Below are positions 1 through 12,464 of a stretch of 64,000 nucleotides of DNA, piece by piece. Positions within the stretch are counted from its first letter, which is position 1. Each line of letters opens with the position of its first letter. The notes under the pieces are model-generated. The model worked only from the letters and a program-made list of their open reading frames with translations, had not been told where the DNA came from and searched no databases. The stretch comes from Pleurodeles waltl (lineage: Eukaryota > Chordata > Amphibia > Caudata > Salamandridae). The translations under genes were made by a program, and so were the position numbers. The stretch spans positions 1,309,641,324 to 1,309,705,323 of the forward strand of contig NC_090444.1 in assembly GCF_031143425.1 (NCBI RefSeq), written 5' to 3'.

Positions 1-1129
1 TGGTTTGAAACTGTTTGGAAAATATTTTTCTGACTAGTTGAGTTAAAAAGGTGAGAGCTCAGTGTTCTAGGATCCAAAATGAAGGAGCTGGAAAAATGAA
101 CTGACTTGTCACCTGTGGGGCATGATGGGATTTAGGGGATACTGTGAGGTTCTTAAGGGAACAGTGCCAGTGTTATGCTAACTCTAAAAAAGCATATTGG
201 CCAACAATGCCTCATGTTTCTTTTCCTTTTAAATAAAGGATTGTGGAAGGCTTCCTAGTCAGCTTTTTTTTTCAGTATGTACTGTGTAAAAGTTTTTCTA
301 CATCTACAAGGAGTTCTCCAGGGTCAAAGGGCGTGGGTGGGTCTATTCAATGCTTATGACTGATGAACACCCCCTGGAAGAAAGCCAATGTCTCTTCTTA
401 AGCAAAAGTCCTGCTAAATCAATGCTTGATAGGTGAGGGAGATCTCTTTGAAGAAGAGAAAGTTCTTTCCTGTGTTTTTATGCTTCCTTTGTTGGGAGAA
501 ACAGTAGCTTTCCAGCACATCTTTGGCAACATATTGTTAGACAGTGAATAAAATCTCAAATCCTTTGTCCTTCTTGCCATGGCTCATCTCTCATTAAGGG
601 TCTTATCGTGCAATTGTTGATTGATGCACACTTAGCATCTCAATATGTGATATGGCCAACCCCAAACAGTACTAAGTTGTTGGTGAGTGGGTCATATACT
701 TAAAGGCTAAGTTGTGGTCTTTTTCTTAAAGAAATTAGATAAGGAAATATGCTGTTGAATAGAGGAAGCCCATGGATCTCACAAAAAATTAGTGTGGGGA
801 AGAAAAACAGGCTTAGGGTGTTTGGTAGCACTTGTTATGGTTCTACAACACTGTTCAAAGAGCAGGAAAACTAATTGAGCTACGAGAATTAAACAAAAGT
901 ATATCTAATGACCATGACAAGACCAGGACAGCTTTAAATTCAGTATTCTGCTTGCAGCAAACAGGCCATTTATCAGCATGTATCCTATGCTGCACCTATT
1001 TCCACTCTGGAAGGTATACATCCACAAAGGTTTTAAAGCATAATTCTATTGCTATCACCTGGATACAGAACACTTTCATACAAAGAGGGTACAAGATAGA
1101 TAAGTGATAGTTTACAAAATTAACTTCAA
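1..1129. other. Intronic sequence, nothing recognised
   Basis: This is AT-rich sequence with short chance open frames only. I looked on the minus strand for the 3' cyclin C exons and found no match. No recognisable repeat was seen. Confidence 0.5.
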
Positions 1130-1265
1130 CTTATGCCCTTGCCATGCACTACTTATGACGTCATATACTACATCACTCGTGACGTTCTATGACATTATTG
1201 ATAATATGGCTGAAGACATCTGAAATTAAGTCATTGATGAAAGCACTGTGCATGGCAGAGGTTAG
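1130..1265. repeat. Short palindromic MITE-like element with a CRE octamer
   Basis: The ten bases TGCCATGCAC at 1140-1149 are repeated in inverted orientation at 1248-1257. Between them lie the palindrome TGACGTCA (1156-1163), which is the consensus cAMP response element, and a second GTGACGT. The arrangement fits a small non-autonomous DNA transposon or fold-back element. No target duplication could be fixed, so its class is open. Confidence 0.45.
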
Positions 1266-1269
1266 TTAT

Positions 1270-2780
1270 ATTTACTTCACAAAACTATAATTGGTGAATT
1301 TCAATAATTTTTTACTTTAAAATGTTATGTTTTAACTGATAGTCTAAAGTAACCATAAAGTCATTTCAACCATTGTTCTTTTTATTATATATTGTCTCTG
1401 TACCTTTTTTTTTTTATCATTGTCCAATGCATGCTCTCCTTAAAATTAACTTCTAGAGATGCCACTGGATTTGTTATTTGTAGCGCTTACCCAGACAATG
1501 TACAACCGGGAGGTTAAGGTTTGAAGGGCCTGGTTTCACGAGGAGATGGGACATTGTCCCATGTTGAATGAAGACGTGGTGAGGGCTTATCGAGCCCTGA
1601 ATGATAATAGGTTTGTTTTCCTGGAATTGTTAGACCAATACAGTTGCAGTTTTATACACAGAATTAACATGCTTTCACAGGTAGCATCATCTTCCTGGCA
1701 GCACTATATGGAGTTCTTCTCTCGCAGTCCAGCCTGATGTAAACTATTTGCAGACCATGGAGCTCTGAAGGATAAAGAATATGGTTTCGGGGATTGAGGC
1801 AAATTGCAAGCATGTTATAGATGTAGGTTTAATCCAGCAACTAGAAGTTCAACTTTACAAGTCATTTTTTAATAGTTCACTTATAGGTTTGTCATGAAGC
1901 AGCTGTTTATCATTTTGATATGTTAGTAGTTTGTTGAGGCTTTCGGTGGGTTTAACAGTGATGAACTATTAATCTAAGTCCATCTGAAGATGGATCTGCT
2001 ATAAATCTCCCTTCATCAGCTGCTTGTTGAGAAAAGATGGCCAACCTTTAGTAGTTTTCAACTCAGTTGTGGATGAGGTGATCTGATTATAACAGTAGAG
2101 AAGCTATGTTTTGTTAATTTAGGAGACTAGAGATGAGACAACTTGAACATCATTCGGAAATTAGAGCCAGGAGTTTATACTGGGATGACGTCCCAGTGGG
2201 CTCATTCTTTGTCTTTATGTTTGACACTAAACGTATATCAAATCAAACTTGTGGTTGATTGTGGTTACTGACATACATTTTGAACTCTGACATTCTATAA
2301 TATGTTGACCTAACAGAAAACTTACCTCCAGAGTTACACTATTAAAGGTAATTGAGAAGTAAATGGGCAAGCTTTGATCTGGTCTTAAAATAAAGCAAAA
2401 AAAACATTATGCATACAAGATTCACATATAACAACTAAACATATTTGGTGCAGTGATTCCTATCATTTAGAGTGATGACAAGTGCACTGAAGTATTTGTT
2501 TCGAACTTTCCTCAATTGTGTGCGCAATCTAATATGCGACACATATACACCAGCAGCTAAAACTCAGTCTTGAAAGAATTTCCCCCCCAAAGCATATCAG
2601 ATTACAACAGATAAGAATTTGTCTATTAAAATATTATTGCTACATACTCAAACTGAAAAGTGTTTCAAGTTAGTAGTATCAATTTTATCACCATCAAATA
2701 GCAAGTTGCTTCAGAAGGAGCAGCAGGGCAGAGTGTCTGATTTGAATGATCCTCCTTGTCCTGCTTCAGATTTTAGATTT
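1270..2780. other. Intronic sequence, nothing recognised
   Basis: No coding, repeat or RNA signal that I can name. The longest open frame here, 63 codons at 1,546-1,737, has no family resemblance. Confidence 0.45.
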
Positions 2781-2784
2781 CCTC

Positions 2785-3560
2785 ACAACTGAACAAAGAC
2801 TGATTGTCTGAACCTGATCAACAAGACTAAAACAGTGGTCTTTTGGAAGAGCACTTCACTGTGGGACTTCACCTGGTTGTTAACAGAGGTAGGACCAACA
2901 CCCACCCCCGCCAACACATCCACGACCCATGCCAAGAACGTCAAGCTTGTCATCAACAGCACTCCCTGACCGCTCCCGGTCAATGCAGTTACTAGCTCAT
3001 GCTTCGATATGCTCAAGACGCGTAGGAAGATTTTCAAATAGCTCCCAATCAGCACATGGAAAACAATCATGCACATTCTTGTCACAAGCAAACTGAACTA
3101 CGGAAACACATATGCCAGGATCAACAAAACACTAACCAGAAGGCTGCAGACCGTTCACAACTCAGAGTTCCTCTCAACTTCCTATGCCTCACTTGCATCA
3201 CACCTGAAGATGCTTGACTGACTCACCATACACAAAAGGCCACAGCTCAAACTTCTCACCCACACTTTCAAGGCACTGCATAACACCGGACCAGCACAGC
3301 TCAACAATTGCACCTGCTTTTGCAAACCTTCCAGTCACTTCTGCTTGTCCAGACAGCTCACGCATATGGAAACCCAGATCCATTCTATTAGATCACTCAA
3401 CGCGTGAAACCACCTGCTGTTACACATAGAAGCCTTCTCTTCACTTATTGAATTGTGCAAAAAGCTGAAGACCTGGCTTTTTGAATAGCCCCACTAAGCC
3501 CTAGGATTGGCTAGACTCACTTGCTCAGTGCCAGGATACCCGCCTGGACGAAAGTACACT
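2785..3560 (+). pseudogene. L2-type LINE, 3' part of the reverse transcriptase ORF (decayed)
   Basis: Translation in a frame with several stops gives the C-terminal part of an L2/CR1-group reverse transcriptase. Pieces in order are LNLINKTKTVVF, then VNAVTSSCF, then the diagnostic LVTSKLNYGN, then RRLQTVHNSEF, HKRPQLKLLTHTFKALHN and KLKTWLF near the end. These are the thumb and C-terminal motifs following the palm domain. The 5' part is absent, as usual for 5'-truncated LINE copies. Clade L2 is favoured over CR1 by the similarity to the copy at 17.4-18.6 kb, but not proven. Confidence 0.82.
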
Positions 3561-3883
3561 TAACAAATCTGCACCACTCAATAACGTTGCAATTTCGTGC
3601 TTTTTCTTTTTGGAATAAGGGTCCATAACCTCAAGGGCCATTTTTAAGGGTACATTTTTCACCAGTGCGATCCACAGATGTCTTACTTTGCTCAGCAATG
3701 CCAACACTGCCAATGAAGGGGAAAGCTGGCTCTACCATGTCTCACATATGCTAAGGGCCATTCTGCAAGCTACTGAGGTCTCACTTGAAATCCAAATGAC
3801 TAAGAAAACAGGTACCACATGTATTGTCTCAAACATGTAACACAATCCCTCACAAAGCAAAGTGCTGAGTGCAATTCCAGAAT

Positions 3884-3885
<2 letters not shown>

Positions 3886-3926
<41 letters not shown>

Positions 3927-3951
3927 TCACAAAAAATATATATATATATAT
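3886..3951. repeat. (TA)n microsatellite, interrupted
   Basis: Alternating AT runs occupy 3,886-3,921 and 3,937-3,951, separated by a 15-base non-repeat spacer. This is a simple dinucleotide repeat. Confidence 0.95.
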
Positions 3952-4199
3952 CAAAGGTTAGATGGACGTTATACTTAGGATCTGAATTTACTCGCACAAA
4001 ACCATAGAAATTTAGTAGTTATGGTTAGCTGAAGTAGTTCTAACCTGTGCCCTAGGGAAATTATAACTCTTGCCTTTAAGTGAATATCTAAGTTTTTTCA
4101 ATTCTATTTCCTAACTATAACGTCCCTGTAACCTTTGTTTTTTTCAGTGAATTTCGATTTTTTTATTCTTTTACATTAAGCAATTTTAAATACATTAAT

Positions 4200-5027
4200 C
4201 CAATCATCAGTGCGTACGGCCTTTGACCGTGCGCGGCTAAGATTGGTCATAGGGCCTGGCTTCTGTCAATCCCCTAACAAGCACCAATTCCAGCGCCATG
4301 CACAGCTTTTGCCAACCTGGTCCCTGGGGGAAGGATTATCTGGGCTGTCTTCATAGGTTTATTGAAAATAGCCCCTGAGTGAGAAGCCGCCGACATCTGG
4401 ACAGAAGGAGCACCTTAGAGTGCTATACCACAGCCCTAACTCACCATCCAGCACCGTTGGCCCCTCGTGAGAGGCCCACCCACACCCTGACAGGAGAAGC
4501 ATCTACCTGGACCGCTGATTTGCAGAGTGACTGCCTCCCTGCCGTTCGGGGCACGTGAGCAAGGCCCGCCGACAGCCACTGCAGCGGCAACCATCACTGT
4601 AGATGTTTGAGTTAAAGGGTGTTCTGAGCGCCAAACTGCTTTCTGAACATTGTACCACTGAACTAAATTACCTTAATGACTCTGAAACAAGCGCACACAC
4701 ATCTAGCACTTCTTTGATTAATTCCTGCACCAATTGCATCTCCTGATCTGACTGAATTTGTCATTTTTGTCTTGATTTACACTGATAAATATCCTACCCT
4801 GGTGTGGAGTCTGTGTGGTATTTTCACTGTGATCACTGGGTGTGTGCTGCACACATACTTTACACATTGCCTTCTAAGTTAAGCCTGCCTGCTCCGCGCC
4901 AAGCTACCACAGGGTGAGCACAGGTTAATTTAAGTTGTGCATTTAACTTACTCCGACTAGGAGTGTGGTCCTTACTTAGACAGGGCGCCTAATCCCTGCC
5001 AACTAAAGACCCAATTTCTAACACCAT
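4200..5027 (+). repeat. Unclassified interspersed repeat, possibly an LTR fragment
   Basis: This block is richer in GC than its flanks and has no long open frame. It ends in CCAATTTCTAACA, so the terminal CA would suit an LTR end. I have a recollection of similar sequence being common in newt DNA, but I cannot verify it and no matching left end or target duplication was found. It could equally be a SINE-like or other repeat. Confidence 0.35.
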
Positions 5028-5594
5028 GATTTAGGAGCTCTCCTGATTTTACATTTTCACGCCATGAAACCACAAAGTGTGCATAAGAGCCTTATAAATG
5101 CTGGTACAAAAGCTTATTACCGATTCCTTTCCTTGTATTTTTCTTTCAAAACACAACTCTAATTTAGGGTCTATAAACTCTTATTTAATTTGTTGAATCT
5201 GTTAAATTAGCTATCTTTGTGCCTTAAAATAGACACAAACATAAGTAAATCAAAAAGCTGTTCTAGTGTAAAATGTTCTGAGATCCTACTCATGGCTGGA
5301 AATGTTCAAGGTTCATACAGTTAGCAAAGATTCCAAAAACTGAGAATTCTGATTTCATGATACAAGACCAAACAAGAAATGCTCAGTGACAGCAAATTCC
5401 CTTGAGATGCAAATAAGCAAGTGCTATCTAGATCTGAATAGAGTGATTAAAGGTATAACTAAACATCTATGAAAATGTCATAGCATTCTTATACGATTCA
5501 AAAGGCCTTTATTAGTTTATTACTAATAATTGCATATATGCTTAAAGTCTACATTCAATATGCCACCCATCCCCAGAATCAGAAAAATAATTAC
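5028..5594. other. Intronic sequence, nothing recognised
   Basis: AT-rich sequence immediately 3' (in transcript terms) of the last visible cyclin C exon. No exon or repeat recognised. Confidence 0.5.
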
Positions 5595-5674
5595 CTTCTC
5601 CATGTCAACAGATAACTCTGCAAACCACTGCTTTGCATCCTTCTGCTGGACAACACAAGTGACATGCAAGCAAG
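5595..5674 (-). CDS. CCNC: Cyclin C exon, CLHVTCVVQQKDAKQW segment
   Basis: This 80-base exon completes Ala with CT and encodes 26 residues, beginning CLHVTCVVQQKDAKQWF and ending SVDMEK. The acceptor is GTCTGTCTTGCAG and the donor is GTAATTAT. It covers about residues 200-226 of the second cyclin fold. From memory the human protein has Ala for Thr (CLHVA) and Arg for Lys (DARQW) here. The next exon, expected to begin ILEIIRV, was searched for down to position 1 and not seen. Confidence 0.96.
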
Positions 5675-7451
5675 CTGCAAGACAGACAAGAATTCATGGA
5701 ACGTCTTCAAGACACATCCAATCACAGAACTGCTACAACTGGCAGAACTCAAACATTACATTTGTTAGGTCAATATATGGAATTACCTACTTATGTTCCT
5801 TCTTCCTTTACCCACTTGTGGTTCCATTCCCTACTCGAGAATCCCTCCTTACAAGCATTCTCTTGCATACACTTTAACGCCGCAGAACTCTCCCTCCATA
5901 CATCTGCCTCAGCCTAGATCATATTTTATTTATGTGGCTACTCAAAACTCATCTGCTCCTCTTATCTTACCAAACGTTCAGTCTCTAAAAATGGCTCATC
6001 AACAAAACCTTTTCAGCAAATGAAATAAAACCATTACTTTTGTTGTTGTATTGTGAAACGCTTCGATTCAAATAGGTTACACAACTGTGTTGGAAAAAAA
6101 GCTTAAATAAATTAACAACTTCACTCAAAATCTAATTGTGTTCACTACCTTAATTGTCTAATGCCCTTGGCACCTCAGGCCGCCAAATACCCAGTATTTG
6201 TAAACTCCACAGTGTAATCAGAGTGGCTGGATAATATTGAGAGCAGATTTGACAGTATTTGCAAGCCAAAAATTGTTTAGAAGTGCATTCTTTGGGCCAA
6301 TACCTTAACAAAAACCTTTTAAACCCCATGATAGATTGCCAGAAGGAAAAAGGATTGAGCATTACCTTGTCAAATTATGGTAATCTCTCTACATGAGTAT
6401 GTACAAAGGTGTAGAACAGAAGACGTGTCTCAGGCAAAGGCCTCTAAACATAATTATGTTCTATACTTTGAGCCAGTTTACTCTTCTCGACTTTGTGAAA
6501 ACTATTTTGTCTGTGAAGACCTGTTACCAATCTGGCTCCTGCACTGCGTACTAACTGCAATTTATGTGTGAATTTTAAGAGTAACCTGTGGTAATTGAAG
6601 CTGAAATTTAACAACGATTTGTGAAACTGCAAGCAGATTAAATTGGGAGAGCCAGTAGTGGCAGACTTTGTGACCCTGCCATCGGGAATGCTGGTCACAA
6701 ACTATAATGATACTTGCATAGGACCTACTGCACTAATTAATTGAAAATCGAATGCAAGATCATATTTTCTACTGAAACTTTAATATCATCCACAGGAACT
6801 GACCCTATTGTCTATTTAGAAGTATTTCTGGTCACCAATGTAATGTGCAAGTGCAAGCTTTTACATGAAACCTACTATGGTGTTCCAATGAAAGAAATTA
6901 GAATGTCAGCATATTTTGTTTCCTCTGTACTTAAACGTACTTACAAGCCATGGTCAACTATGAAATACTTAAGTAGCATCTGGCTGCATACCTCCTGCTG
7001 TCCACAACCTTCCTTAACTGTTGAGGTAAAAGCATCCTATTCTGAACTCAACCTCTTACACAGCTTTACATTAAGCAAGTGGATTAAGACACTACAAATG
7101 TTTTACCTTGCCACCAGGAGATGAACTCTCTAGGTTTAATGGCCACATTCATCCACAACTGTTCTATAGCAGTCATTTATTTACCTCCAACTGCATTTGT
7201 GCTTTGGCACAATACAGCTGCACTATTTTCACACAACTGCCAACATGAAAACAGACCTCCTGTTCCATAAATGCTATACTGGTAGTCATCTGAAATTGGG
7301 ATGAAATAAAAATAAAGTGTCTCATTTTGCACCGCAAAATTAGCCGATTTGACTAAAGTGCCAGGGAGCCAATGGCACTGGTATATAGAATAAAAACACA
7401 ACATAATATACATAAATACTAAGCAAGGCTTCAGCTTTCCTTCTTACGTAC
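5675..7451 (-). other. CCNC: Cyclin C intron (about 1.8 kb)
   Basis: Intron between the RIVNDTY exon and the CLHVTCV exon, with GTACGTAAG at its 5' end and TTGCAG at its 3' end. The open frames within it on both strands are unrelated short frames. No repeat was recognised. Confidence 0.85.
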
Positions 7452-7519
7452 CTAAGGCAATCATGAAGGGAGGATACAGCAGGCAAAGATCAGTTCTGTA
7501 GGTGTCATTCACTATTCGC
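7452..7519 (-). CDS. CCNC: Cyclin C exon, [12 protein letters not shown] segment
   Basis: This 68-base exon supplies the last G of Trp, then 22 residues beginning [17 protein letters not shown] and ending FMIAL, then G of Ala. The acceptor is a strong pyrimidine tract ending TTTACACAG and the donor is GTACGTAAG. The segment matches cyclin C about residues 177-199 in the second cyclin fold, with no difference that I recall from the vertebrate sequence. Confidence 0.97.
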
Positions 7520-8415
7520 CTGTGTAAAGAAAAGAAACAAAACAATATTGCTGTTTATATTTTTAGTACATTTAAGTGTCAAACTATAGTCTTTCTTTGA
7601 TCAGCCAAATATACAGCAATTATGGGACAGGCAACATGAAATGGGTGTAAATTGTCTATTTTAGAAAGCTTTTAAATTGTATCTCTTTAAACTGTATAGT
7701 AAGTGTTCAATTTGTATTGGTACCAATGTCCATTTAAGAACAGAAACTTGTCCACAGATTTGACTGCAGTACATGCAGTAAGGCCTCAGCAAGAATCAGT
7801 AAGTAACCTCCTTGTTATACAGGTTCACTTGTGTGATTTACTTTAAATTTACAACTCTCCCATCAGCAACTTAACAGACCAACTTAAAAACTTACATGAT
7901 GAACTAGATAAGCTTGTGCTAAACTCATGTTCCCAGTATCAACCACAATTTTAATTTATTTTGGACTATGCACCTCTCTACCCAAGATAGGTGTGTGGAT
8001 GCCAAGTAAGAACCATGTTCACAAAGAAGCTATCATATTAAGGCAATCCTCTACACAAGACCTGCCTAGTGCTTTCTTACACAACTTTTTCAACTAAATT
8101 TGTTAGCAACCCATGGTAAAGAAAAAAGATGCTCTAAAATAAAAAGTGCACAGGACCACAAGGCTTAATGCAAAAGAAGTGGAGCACTTCAAGCCATCTG
8201 GGCATTTGCTCAGACTGACCATGTGTAGCAGTAGTTTACAGCCATCTCCACCACAGAAATCTCCCTAATATGGACATAGTACAGAATGCTTAATTCTGTA
8301 CTTCATCGGTGCACAAGGATAATATTCAGAAAAAAGGTCTGTTTTAGAAACAGACATTAGCAATACTGAAGTCGATCCAACAATGGAGTGTAAGAAAACA
8401 AAACAAGCATTTGCA
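7520..8415. other. Intronic sequence, nothing recognised
   Basis: AT-rich sequence at the 3' end of the 32-kb cyclin C intron. No coding or repeat signal recognised beyond the polypyrimidine tract of the adjacent acceptor. Confidence 0.5.
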
Positions 8416-8870
8416 ATGCACTCGGGTCTCGCATTTGTCGGAGTTACAGCTGTTCACAGTTGTAAACTCCCAACCGGATTTTTCTTGCATTGCGCTGCTA
8501 CAGTTCACATGTAATTATACTTATCGGCAAAAGTGCAATTATGAACCTAGCCGGCAAAAGTGCAATTAACTGTGTAACAAGGTCGATAGTATGCGAAGCG
8601 CTGGACTTTTGCCCAGCGAGATTGCGCTGCGAAAATAGAGAAAAAGTAGTCCACAAACCCAGGGAGCCTCGCATGTTTTCTGTACTTGGTCTCTGCGCTC
8701 GAGGAGGGCTAACCACCGGAAAAGGCATGACGTATTCGTGCCTTCCACTAATCAAAAGAAGCGGATTCTACGGGACGTCGACAGGGCTCCAAGTCCTTTT
8801 CTAATACCTAAAGCGTCTGGCTAGCGATACACATGCGGGAGCGCATGCGACGCAGGCTCTACCCTAAAAA
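8416..8870. repeat. CpG-rich block of unknown origin
   Basis: Many CpG dinucleotides are packed here (for example CGACAGGG, GCGACGCAGG, CTCGAGG) inside AT-rich DNA. The phrase CGGCAAAAGTGCAATTA occurs in near-identical form twice, starting at about 8,525 and 8,552, a short internal direct repeat. A TGACGTA half CRE lies near 8,727. Open frames exist on both strands but overlap each other and show no family. It could be an LTR or SINE promoter region, or a CpG island; I cannot decide. Confidence 0.4.
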
Positions 8871-10384
8871 CTGATGGAGTTACTGATTTGCTTGGTCTAC
8901 ATACATGCTAAGGAATTCCCACACCAGATTATGCAAGATTTTTACTATATTTGGACAAGGCCTAAGAATGAAGGGTGTTCTGATTTAGGGAAAATACTTC
9001 TACAAAGAAACATGGGGCAACTGTTACACAAATATATTCTACAAAGAACAAAAACTATCAAAAGCCTTATTGCTTATATAACTAGACATGTGTTAGGAGG
9101 CTTCCAAATGCACAACTATACTGTGGCTTTGTTTTTTAATAAGCTTTGTTTAGCATGCAAAGTAAAAAAAACAAATGTAGTATACCACTGCGTGGATCTT
9201 TTCTGTCTGGAGTGTGCACACTCTTGTAAAGCCAGAACCCAGTGCCTTCTTTGGCATACCTCTTAAACCTGTTAAGACATGCTTCTCCTTTTCAGACACA
9301 GTAAAGGTAACTGAGAATACCTACTTTAAAACTATCTTCTCAATACTTGGAGCTCGTCACTTGCCACAATACACAAAACAAAACATGAATAAAGATGTGA
9401 GATAAAATGAATTTGACTGATCAGACGTTATGAAATTAATTTGCATCTCTGCCACTTTTCCAGATACGTTCCCGAGGCCAGGTAATAGCAATACTCTTCA
9501 AATCTGGGTGACAAGAATCCCCAAACATTACACTGTATTGTCAATAGTCTCCAGTCTCATTAACTGCTGAAGGGAAATGTAAGCAGACTAGAGGTACCTG
9601 TGGAATTGTTACCATTAAAGTGACAGAACAAATCACTCTCAGCCCGCAAAGGGGAAAATAAAATGTCAGGGAAACATTATCAAGTCAAAAGAAGACATAA
9701 GGCTGCGAAACATACGTGACTCTTTATATACATAACAAACCCATTGTCACAAATGTTTAACCCAGAGATAAAGTTGATTTAATGTTGTTATTCTTATGCT
9801 GTCAGACAGAAAACAATGGTGTGATTTACTGGCTTTCACACTGCAGACTATACTTCTGCACATTGACTGTATACGGATCCTTGGAAATAATCTAATGTCA
9901 GTAAGAACTGATGCTCCTACTGAGGGGAAAATATGTTTTTCAGAAAAGAAAAAAAATCAAAGCCCAAAATAACTTTTTTCAACATTACACAGTACCTAGA
10001 CCCACTTTCAGTTTTATTGCCATCATGAATCTTTGAAAAAGGCGGTGATATATTTCCAGACTATTTTAGAGAAAGGATACATGTGGCACTAAAAACAGTC
10101 CTTGAGCCGACCCTGCTTAACAAACCGTCAGAGGATTTCTAGCCACTTCACTCAAAGGTTGGCAGGAGTATCTCTTATCTCCTCTTGGCAACTGAGCACA
10201 TCATTCTTTCCTTGTGGGGGAAACCCGTTACACCAAACTAAGACCTCAAGCTTCATAAAGTTTGGCACTTTTTGGGTCACAAGAAGCTGGCCTATGACCT
10301 CAAGGATAACTCCACACTCTTGTTATGTTGATTCAGTCTTTTTCTGCTTCCTTTACATAAAACAATAAAAAATACTGAAACAAA
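8871..10384. other. Intronic sequence, nothing recognised
   Basis: AT-rich sequence. The 130-codon frame at 8,874-9,266 and the 88-codon frame at 10,102-10,368 resemble no family I know and have the composition of random translated intron. Confidence 0.4.
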
Positions 10385-12350
10385 GTATAAGCTCTTTAGA
10401 GATCCGGCTGATAAAGCCACTCTTCTCCTTCGAAGGATGAGGAGGGCTGGCGAAGAACACCAACAGGAATAATGGAGTCATGACTTTAGGCAAGAATGTC
10501 ACCATAATCCTCGGCACCAGTGTGTCCAGAAAAATGGGGGTTTAGGGCTGTTGCACCCACAGTGCTTGAAGATCACTCATGCAATGATCTGAAGTGATCA
10601 CAATGAGGAAGACAATCTTTAGTATCTGAAGAAGCAGCAAGGAGCCGTGCATCGGTACGAAGGGTATACACAGGAAAACGATCAAAACAAACTTCAGGCC
10701 CCAATGTGTCAACACAAACAGCTTGGGAGGCAACATGTGTGTCAAACCTATAATAAATGCCATCACAACAGAGGATTTGAAGAAAGACATATGGTCCGGA
10801 AAACTTAAGAAAGGCCGAAAGGGCATACAAGTAACCTTTAATAGTGTCCTCTCAAACACCTTTTCAGGCCAAAGGCAAAACCACCAGAACAACATCTGAC
10901 AGTTTGGCTTGTAAATGGTTTGCCTCGCAAACTCCACACCAGCCATAAATGTGTCCTAAAGCTCGGTGAAAATGGATTTTATGGAAAGCTGCCTGGAGGT
11001 GAGGACGAAGTCCATCATTTCAGGTGTCAGATCAAAAGCAATTAACTGTTGTCGCTCAACCGCCACACATGGAGGTGTAGACTGTGCAGGGTCAGGAGAA
11101 GCACCCTCCTCTCCTGCTGAAGTGACAGAAGATGTACAATATAGCCTCAACTAAATAGGATCCTCTACGCGAGGGTCAGCTTGTTGACAGTAAAGCCCAA
11201 AAATGTAAGAGTCTGACCACTGTCCGTTAGTAGTCCACAACGGACTGCGACAAGGCTCTGTTGAGTAGCTGGTAATTAAGGTACAGGAACACATGTATTC
11301 CCTACTTCTGAAGGTGGCCAGCGACCCCTCCCGTAACATTCATTAACACCTGAGCGCTGAAGTAAGGTCAGAGTGAAGCAAAGTTTCCAGGCCCTACCAC
11401 AAACTGCAGAAAACACCTGTGGGACTGCAGAACGAGTATTTGCAATAAGTCAGTCAAGCGCAATGTTGACATCTAGTTTCATAGGTTCAGATAAGAAAGT
11501 ATCTGAAACAGCGTTAGTATTTTGAGCCTGTTTTCCCTCCGAAAGGTCATCAATGACCAGAGGTCCAGTGTAGGCCTCCATTCTTTTTCAGTATGAGGAA
11601 GTAGCACGAGTAGGACCACTTCTCTACGAATCAATAGGCAAAAAGAAGGTTGGCTGCTTGCACCAAGACTGCAGAGTGATATCAGTTTGGGGTGGGGATG
11701 AGGTGCTTGGGGGGCGAGAGATGGACGAAGAAATTAAAAGCAACGCTTTGAATGAGTTGCATGGCAATTGCCATGATGTTCTCAAGCCAGGGAAAAAATG
11801 TTGTATCCTACCAGCTGGGCATGTGCCTGTGATGGCAAACTGAATCAGATGGAAGCTACTGAAGCGGGGGACGATGAAACCTGCTGGTGCAAACAGCTCT
11901 CAGCCCCTTAAGGGCTGGGTCAGCTGCTGGAAGGGACTGGTGTTGCCTATTAGCCAAACCCCTGGGGTAGCCCTTAGACTTTCTATAAATTACTTGCCAG
12001 GAGTGGAGACAGTAGTTCCACAGATTGTGTTGTAGTGCAACTGTCTAGAGATTAATCAGCTTACTCTCCAAAAGGTCTGGACCCATCAAAAGACATACAT
12101 TAGGGGATGCTTGCACATCTCCTGAAAACCCAGATGATCTCACCCAAGCATGCCTTCTAAGATTAACACTGGTGCCAATAGCTCTAATTATGAAGTCTAA
12201 AGCGCCCAAGAAGGCACATAGTACATATCTGACCACGTCCTGACCATCTTGTATTGTTTGGGCCAAAGAGATCTTGAGGTCTTCTGTGACAGCTGGAAAG
12301 CTCTTGCTGGCCATGTCCCACACAATCATATCTTTAAGCTGCATTGACTC
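10385..12350 (-). mobile_element. DIRS-type retrotransposon copy D: gag end, RT, possible RNase H (decayed)
   Basis: Read on the minus strand from 12,344, the frame carries a gag-like segment with LRRHAWVRSSGFSGDVQ, which parallels IRHAWLRCSGFKPEIQ in copy B of this window. About 500 bases further, frame-shifted pieces read YSCYFLILKKNGGL (RT motif, usually YFLVPKKDGG). Then near 11,230-11,340 comes MNVTGGVAGHLQK, a stop, and GIHVFLYLNYQLL, the RT motif C region. Downstream fragments are weaker and may be RNase H. Several stops and frame changes make it a dead copy. No tyrosine recombinase part was found, so it is 3'-truncated. Confidence 0.72.
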
Positions 12351-12464
12351 CTAAACAGATGCAAGCATTTAGGACAGCGCCTTTGGGACCACTTATTTTT
12401 GTTATGTAAGAATTTCTTCACATCGATTAAAAGACTACCCCGCTTTAGGGTGTGGTTCTCTCCA

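Noticed and set aside
1..5594. 3' exons of cyclin C
   Set aside because: Expected codon patterns for LYEQWKNFDERKEM and PKPKPPP were looked for on the minus strand without a match, so I do not annotate them.
5530..6023. Plus-strand open frames overlapping the CLHVTCV exon
   Set aside because: They are antisense shadows with no family resemblance; the minus strand carries the spliced exon.
8490..8804. 104-codon plus-strand frame in the CpG-rich block
   Set aside because: Frames of similar length exist on the opposite strand, and none shows a domain or known family.
10542..10946. 134-codon minus-strand frame with hydrophobic, membrane-like stretches
   Set aside because: It lies downstream of the DIRS copy D reverse transcriptase motif, in a different frame from the recognisable pieces. 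The hydrophobicity is an off-frame effect.
12045..12344. 99-codon frame as a stand-alone gene
   Set aside because: The HAWVRSSGFSGDVQ segment parallels the gag of DIRS copy B in this window, so it is part of a retroelement.
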